Below are positions 56,601 to 62,600 of a stretch of 64,000 nt of DNA, piece by piece. Every line of letters starts with the position of its first letter. Position 1 is the stretch's first letter. The stretch covers positions 1 through 64,000 of the forward strand of contig CAYWIM010000002.1 of assembly GCA_964458325.1 (NCBI GenBank), given 5' to 3'. Position numbers and translations under genes: made by a program. The DNA is from JAGMXM01 sp964458325 (GTDB taxonomy: Bacteria > Verrucomicrobiota > Verrucomicrobiia > Limisphaerales > UBA1319). Below the pieces are notes generated by a model that worked only from the letters and a program-made list of their open reading frames with translations, searched no databases and was not told where the DNA came from.

Positions 56601-59600
56601 CTGCAACTCGCAGCCGTGCCAGTCAGAAAGCGACCCGTGCCCGTGATCGTCCCACCAACAGATACCAATATTGCCAGGGGTTGGACTCCGCCGGCGTAGG
56701 TGAATCCGTCCACCACGATCTCGTCGCCCTCGAGGTGCGCCTGGATGCTACCGCTGGTGTCGATGGTCCCATCGGGATCGACGTGCAGTGACAGGACAGG
56801 CACGTAGATGGCGTCGCCGTAGAACTCGATGGATGCATTCCGCGTCAGGCCGCCCTCGAGCAGGTCGAAATCCACGTCCGGGAAGGCTCCGGAGGCGTGG
56901 ATTTCCCCGGCATCCTGACGGTAGTACTGGGACCCGGACACCGGATTGCTGGTGATCGTGAGCGCGGGTGTCACCAACTTCGAACCGCCCGTCGTGTGAA
57001 CCGTAGTGTTCGCGGCGACGTAGTCCCACGCTTTGACCAATACGCGAGGGACAAGGGAGCCGCAGTCGATGGTTGAGGAGGTCACCGCGTCCAAATTGCC
57101 GGCCTGGGCGAGGATGGTCACGCTGTCCGAGCCAGTCACGGTGGCTTTCCAGTCGATCCAGACTGTCGTGGTCACGATGTACCAGACCACCGTCCATGAC
57201 CCCACGGCTGCATCGAGGCCTTTCACGTCGCAGTCGGAGGTCGCATGACCCCGAATCTGCTCGGCCGACGCCGTGATGGTCACCGTCGCGCCCGACACCG
57301 TCGCCGCATCGTCCACTGTGACGTTGGTCAGCATGACGGTCCCCACCTCGGCCTGGACCGCCGCCCCGGCCGCCACGGCGCCCAGGTCCTGGCTAACAAA
57401 AGCCGAGAGATCGATCATTGCCGTGGCGCTCAAATCCACATCACCGTCCGCGTCCAGCGAGCTCCAGCCGCTGAGCAAGACCTCGGTGTTCATTGTGCTG
57501 AAGTCGAATTCTGCCCACGCCCCGCCGGCGCCGGCCAGGCCGCCGCCACCGCCGGTCGCTTTCACCTCGACGTTCGTGACCTCCGTTCGGGCTTGGACAG
57601 TGGCGTTCCCCTTGGCGACGAGTCGCGCAGTCAGCCCAATCGTGGCCAGCGTTTCCAAATCGGCTTGAGCGGCTACCTCGACTTCGCCCTCCGCGATCAT
57701 CGAGCCGACGGTGCCGTCCGCGGTCGCAAGAACGTCGTCCAGAACCGTCAACGCCTTGACCAGCAAATCGCCTCCCGAATCGAGGCTGGCCGACTCGCCC
57801 ACGGTCGCCTCTGTGCTAAGATCGAGTCCAATGACTACCTTGGCGGAACCGACACCGACAATCGCCGAGTAATCTCCGGTCTGAACGTCGATCGTGAAGG
57901 TCGGATGGGATTGGGCCTCGATCGTTAGGTTGCCGCCAGCCGTCAGAACCGCGTTGTCTCCAACCCGGGCCGTGACTGGCGCGGACAAGTCGAGCGCGGC
58001 CATCGAACCACCCACCGCGACAAGGCCGCCGGTGATCTGGCCGCAAACCAGCTCCGCAGTCGGCGTGGTCTCCGCCGCTATCCGCACATTGCCGCCAGCC
58101 GTCACGCGCGCCTGGTCGCCGACCTCCGCCCACACAGACCCGGTCGTGGCCGGCGTCTTCGTGATCGTGGAGTTCACGCTCAGTGAGTGCTCGGACAAGA
58201 GCTCTTCGATGCGGCCGGAGAGATCGTCGTCGGCCAAACCGTCGATGCCGCCGCTTAAATCGAGCAAGCTATTGATCGTTCCGCGGGCCTTGTCGGCCTC
58301 GTCATAAGCCTCGTCACCCAATCCGCCTCCAATGCCAACCGCCGAGATGGAGCCTCCAATGCCTGCCAGAAGACCAATGGCATAGCCCTTCGCGTAGGAG
58401 TCAACGTACTGCGTCGCTCGGGCCTCGACGGTCACGTCGCCGCCGGCGTTGACCGTGACGCCCTGGCCAATCTCCGCCTTCGCCGAATTCCGAATCACAC
58501 CCACGTCGATCGATCCGCCGACGCCCGCCACGAGCGAGCCCGCCACCGAGCCTGCGCGTCCGGTGATCTGGGCGTGGTCGATCGCCCGGATTGTGACGTC
58601 CTGGCCCGGGAGTGTGGTCTGGTTGAGCCGGGACACAGCGCCGTCGCTGGTCACGTATGCCTGGGTGAGCGTTTCGATGAGGTGAACCGAGCCCGCACCC
58701 ACGACCGAGGCGATCGCGCCCGCCCCGGCGGTTCCGCTGCATCCGTTGATGAGTGCATGGCTGGTGGCGAGGATCGAGGTGTCGGCGGCCACGTCGGTGA
58801 TCGCATTGGACAAGCAGGCTTCGGTCGTGCCGCCAATGGTCACATAATCGACTGATCCGCCCACCCCGGCCAGGAGCGAGACATTGATGGCGCCGGCCTT
58901 GGTTCCGACGTCGGCGATCCGTGTCGCCGTAACATCCAGCCTGCCGGTGGTCGCCAGCTCGACGTTTTCGAGGCAGGCCCGTGTGTTGGACGTGATTTCG
59001 ACCGCGCTCACCGCTCCGGCGGCGCCCAGCGCGTTAACCCCCGCACTGCCGGTCTCGGAACGGACAATGTTCTGGGACCACGCGGACACTTCCACGGCAC
59101 CCGTGCTGGTCACGGTCGTCGGCTCCGTGGCGCTGCGCCCAAGGATCGCGGCGGTCGTCTGGGCATCCACGATAGTCGTATCGATGGCGCCAACCACGCC
59201 GATCGCGGCGCCTTGCACGACGCCACCGAAGTTCGTCACGGCGGCGTCGTGGCGGGCACGCACGATCACCGCCGGCGCATCGATTTCGCAAAATCCCAGG
59301 GTCGAATCGCCAATGGTCGCCGTGGTGACGTCGCCGATTAGATTGACGCTCTTGTTAACGTTGAGTCCTAATCCGCCCGTAATCCCGACGGTGGCGAAGG
59401 CGTTGTCCATCGTTTCGCGACTGTCGGCAATCACGGCGACGCCATGAACGGTCTCCGTGGATTCCACCAGCCGGTCGTCCTGCCAGCCGGCTAGGTTGGC
59501 TGCTTGATTCCAGCGCAGAACCGCCAAGCCCGTCCCGATGCCGTCAGCGGTGGCCATCGAATTGCGGATTCGAGCGGAGACATCGTTGGCCAGCGTATTC

Positions 59601-62600
59601 AGCACAACGGTGCCGCCCACCCCCACGAATCCGCCGATGGCGCCCGTGCCACCGTCCGCGTCAATATCGCCGTCCCAGCTTGCCAGGACGAGGATCGTAT
59701 CCCTCGCCGAGACAGTCGAGGTGTCAACCAGGGCTTGGATCGTGTTGCCGATCGACTGGATCGCGATGGTCCCCGCCACGCCCGCCGCGATTCCGCCCGA
59801 ACCGCTGGCCGCCACGGCCTCGATCGTCCCGACACCGATGGCCTCGATGGTGACGCTGCCGGTGGAAGCGCTGACTGAACTGCCCAGCACGCGAGCCGCC
59901 ACGGTATCGCCAATCACATTGTACGCCGCCGCAGCCCCAAGACCGCCTCCGCCGATCGCCAGCGCGCCAGCAAGGGACTGAATCGTTGCCGTATCGGAGG
60001 CGCTGACGGACGCGCTGCCCACGATCACGGTCGAGTTCCGCACGATCGCCTCCGTGCTGTTCGTCACGGTATTCGCCGCCAGGGTCGCTGCCCCCGCCAC
60101 CGTCGAGAAAGCGGCCCCGCCGGCGAAGCTGTAGATGGCCGAGTTCGTCTCTGCTCCGACTTGGAGTGCGGCCCCAGCCGTAACCGTCGAGCCGTCGATC
60201 TCGGCGAGGACGCCGTTGGCAATAACGTTCGCGCCGATGATCACCGTAACAGCCACACTGCCGGAACCCGCGATACTGAGGGCCGCGGAGCTTATGCGAG
60301 ACCGATCCGCCGCACTGAGATCAACGCCCCCAGCCGCCTCCACGGACTCGCCCTCGATCATGGCCGCAATGGTTCCTGTGATCACATTGCCGAAACCCGT
60401 GGCGCTGATGGACACGTACTGCGAAGCGCCCACGCCCACGGTCAGCGCGATGATCCCCGAGTCGGTCGCGGCATCGAGGGAAACGGACCCGCCACTCGAG
60501 ACGACCTCGGAGTCCACGATATCCGCGCGGATGGTGTTGATGATGACGTTGCCGGAGAGAACACCGCTGACCGCCACAGCGCCGGAACCGGCGATGCTCG
60601 CCAGGATGGCCAGGATGTTGGTGTCCAGATCGAACGGCGAGTCTTCGACGGCCGAGTTGATCTGCTCTCGCTTCTCCTCCGGGAGAATCCACGCGGGGAT
60701 GGCGCTCAGGGCGTTGTCATTGGCCGAGAGGCTCACGTTGCCAACCGCCGTGATCGTGGAACCGCTGATCACGGCCATGACGGTGTTCGTAATCACGTTC
60801 CCAAGCCCCGCTACCGCCACCGCCACCGCCCCCGAGGCGGAGGCGCCCACCGAGATGGCGCGAATGACATTGCAGGACTCGGCAGCCATGGTGAGGCTCG
60901 AGTCGGTGGTGAGACTCGAGTCGGTAATGGACGTTTCCGTCGTGTTCGTGATGTCGTTAACGACAATCGGGACTTCTACGGCGGCCGCGCCGCTGGCTGC
61001 GATCCCCACCACAAAAGCATCGATTGTGGAGGTGTTATTGGCCGTCAGGGATACGCTTCCTCCCGCATCCACCGTCGAGTTTGTGATGGTCGCCCAGGTG
61101 GTATCAACGATCACATTGGCTGCGATCAGTGCCTGGACCGCCGCAACGCCCGAAGCCCCAACCCCGGTGGCGAAGGCATACACCGTCGATTGGGTCTCGG
61201 CATCGATGCCGAGCGTGGTTCCACTGGTCACGGTGGAATCGGCGATGCCCGCGGTGACGGTCCCGGTGATCACGTTGGCGCCGATGATGGCGGAAATGGA
61301 CACGCCGCCTGAGCCCGCCACGCTCACCGCGACAGACCTGATGAAGGACTCGTTCAAAGCGGAAAGAGAAACGGAGGTTGCCGCGGTTACGGTCGAGGTT
61401 TTGTCCTCGGCGGAAGCCTTGATCAGGGCCTCGACGGTGTTCGTAATGACATTGCCGAACAGGCTGGCATCCACTGAAACGGCGCCCGAGGCCCCCACGC
61501 CTACGCTCAGGGCAATGATCCCGGAATCCGTCGAAGCATCGAGCGAGACCGATCCGCCGGTCGAGGTGACCTCCGAGTCCACTATGTTCGCCATGATGGC
61601 GTTGATGATCACATTGCCCGAGGCGGTCCCGCTTACAGCCACCGTGCCCGACCCGGCCAGGCTCACCATGATCGCGAGGATATTCGCATCGAGATCGATG
61701 GGCGAATCTTCGAGCGCAGTGTTGACTTCGGTCTTCTTGTCCTCCGGGAGCATCCATTCGGGGATGGCGCTCGGAGCGATATCGTTCGCGGACAGACTCA
61801 CGCTGCCCTGCGCCGTGACAGTGGAACCGGAGATCAGAGAGGTGAGCGTGTTGGCGATCACGTTCCCGAGCCCCGCCACGGTCACGGCGAGCGCGCCCGA
61901 GGCGGACACACCCACGGAGAGCGCGCGGATGACGTTGCAGGACTCGGCAGCCATGGTGAGGCTCGAACCGGTCGTCAGGATCGAATCTGCAACCTCGGTC
62001 TTCGTGGTGTTGGTGATGTCGTTCATCACCACAGGAACCTCGACTGCCGCGGCGCCGCTAGCGGCTACGCCCATGACGAGCGCATCGATCGTCGATGTGT
62101 CTTTCGCGATCAGGGATACCGCGCCTCCCGCGTCCACGGTCGAGTTCGCGATGGTTGCCGATGTGGCATCGACGATCACATTCGCCGCGATCAGCGCCTG
62201 CACCGCGGCAACGCCCGAGGCGCCCACACCAGTCGCAAAGGCGTAGACCGTCGATTTCGTCTCGGCGCCGATATCGATCGAGGTCCCGCTGGTCACCGCC
62301 GAGTCGGCGATGCCCGCTGCGACGGCGCCCGTGATGACGTTGGCGCCGATGATGGCGGACACGGACACGCCGCCCGATCCAGCCACGCTGACCGCCACGG
62401 ACCGGATGAAGGATTCGTCGAGGGCGGCGATCAGAACAGCCCCCGCCGCCGTTGCGGTCGAGAACTCCTCGATCATGGCCTCGACCGTGTTTGTGATCAC
62501 GTTGCCAAATCCGCTGGCGCTGACCGCGACCGCACCCGAGGCGCCCACACCCACGGTCAGGGCAATGATCCCGGAATTCGTCGAAGCATCGAGCGAGATC

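Noticed and set aside
60135..62246. A 703-codon plus-strand frame with apparent internal repeats
   Set aside because: Its repeats are simply the mirror of the minus-strand super-repeat (the same 1,050-bp period), so they are no independent evidence of coding.
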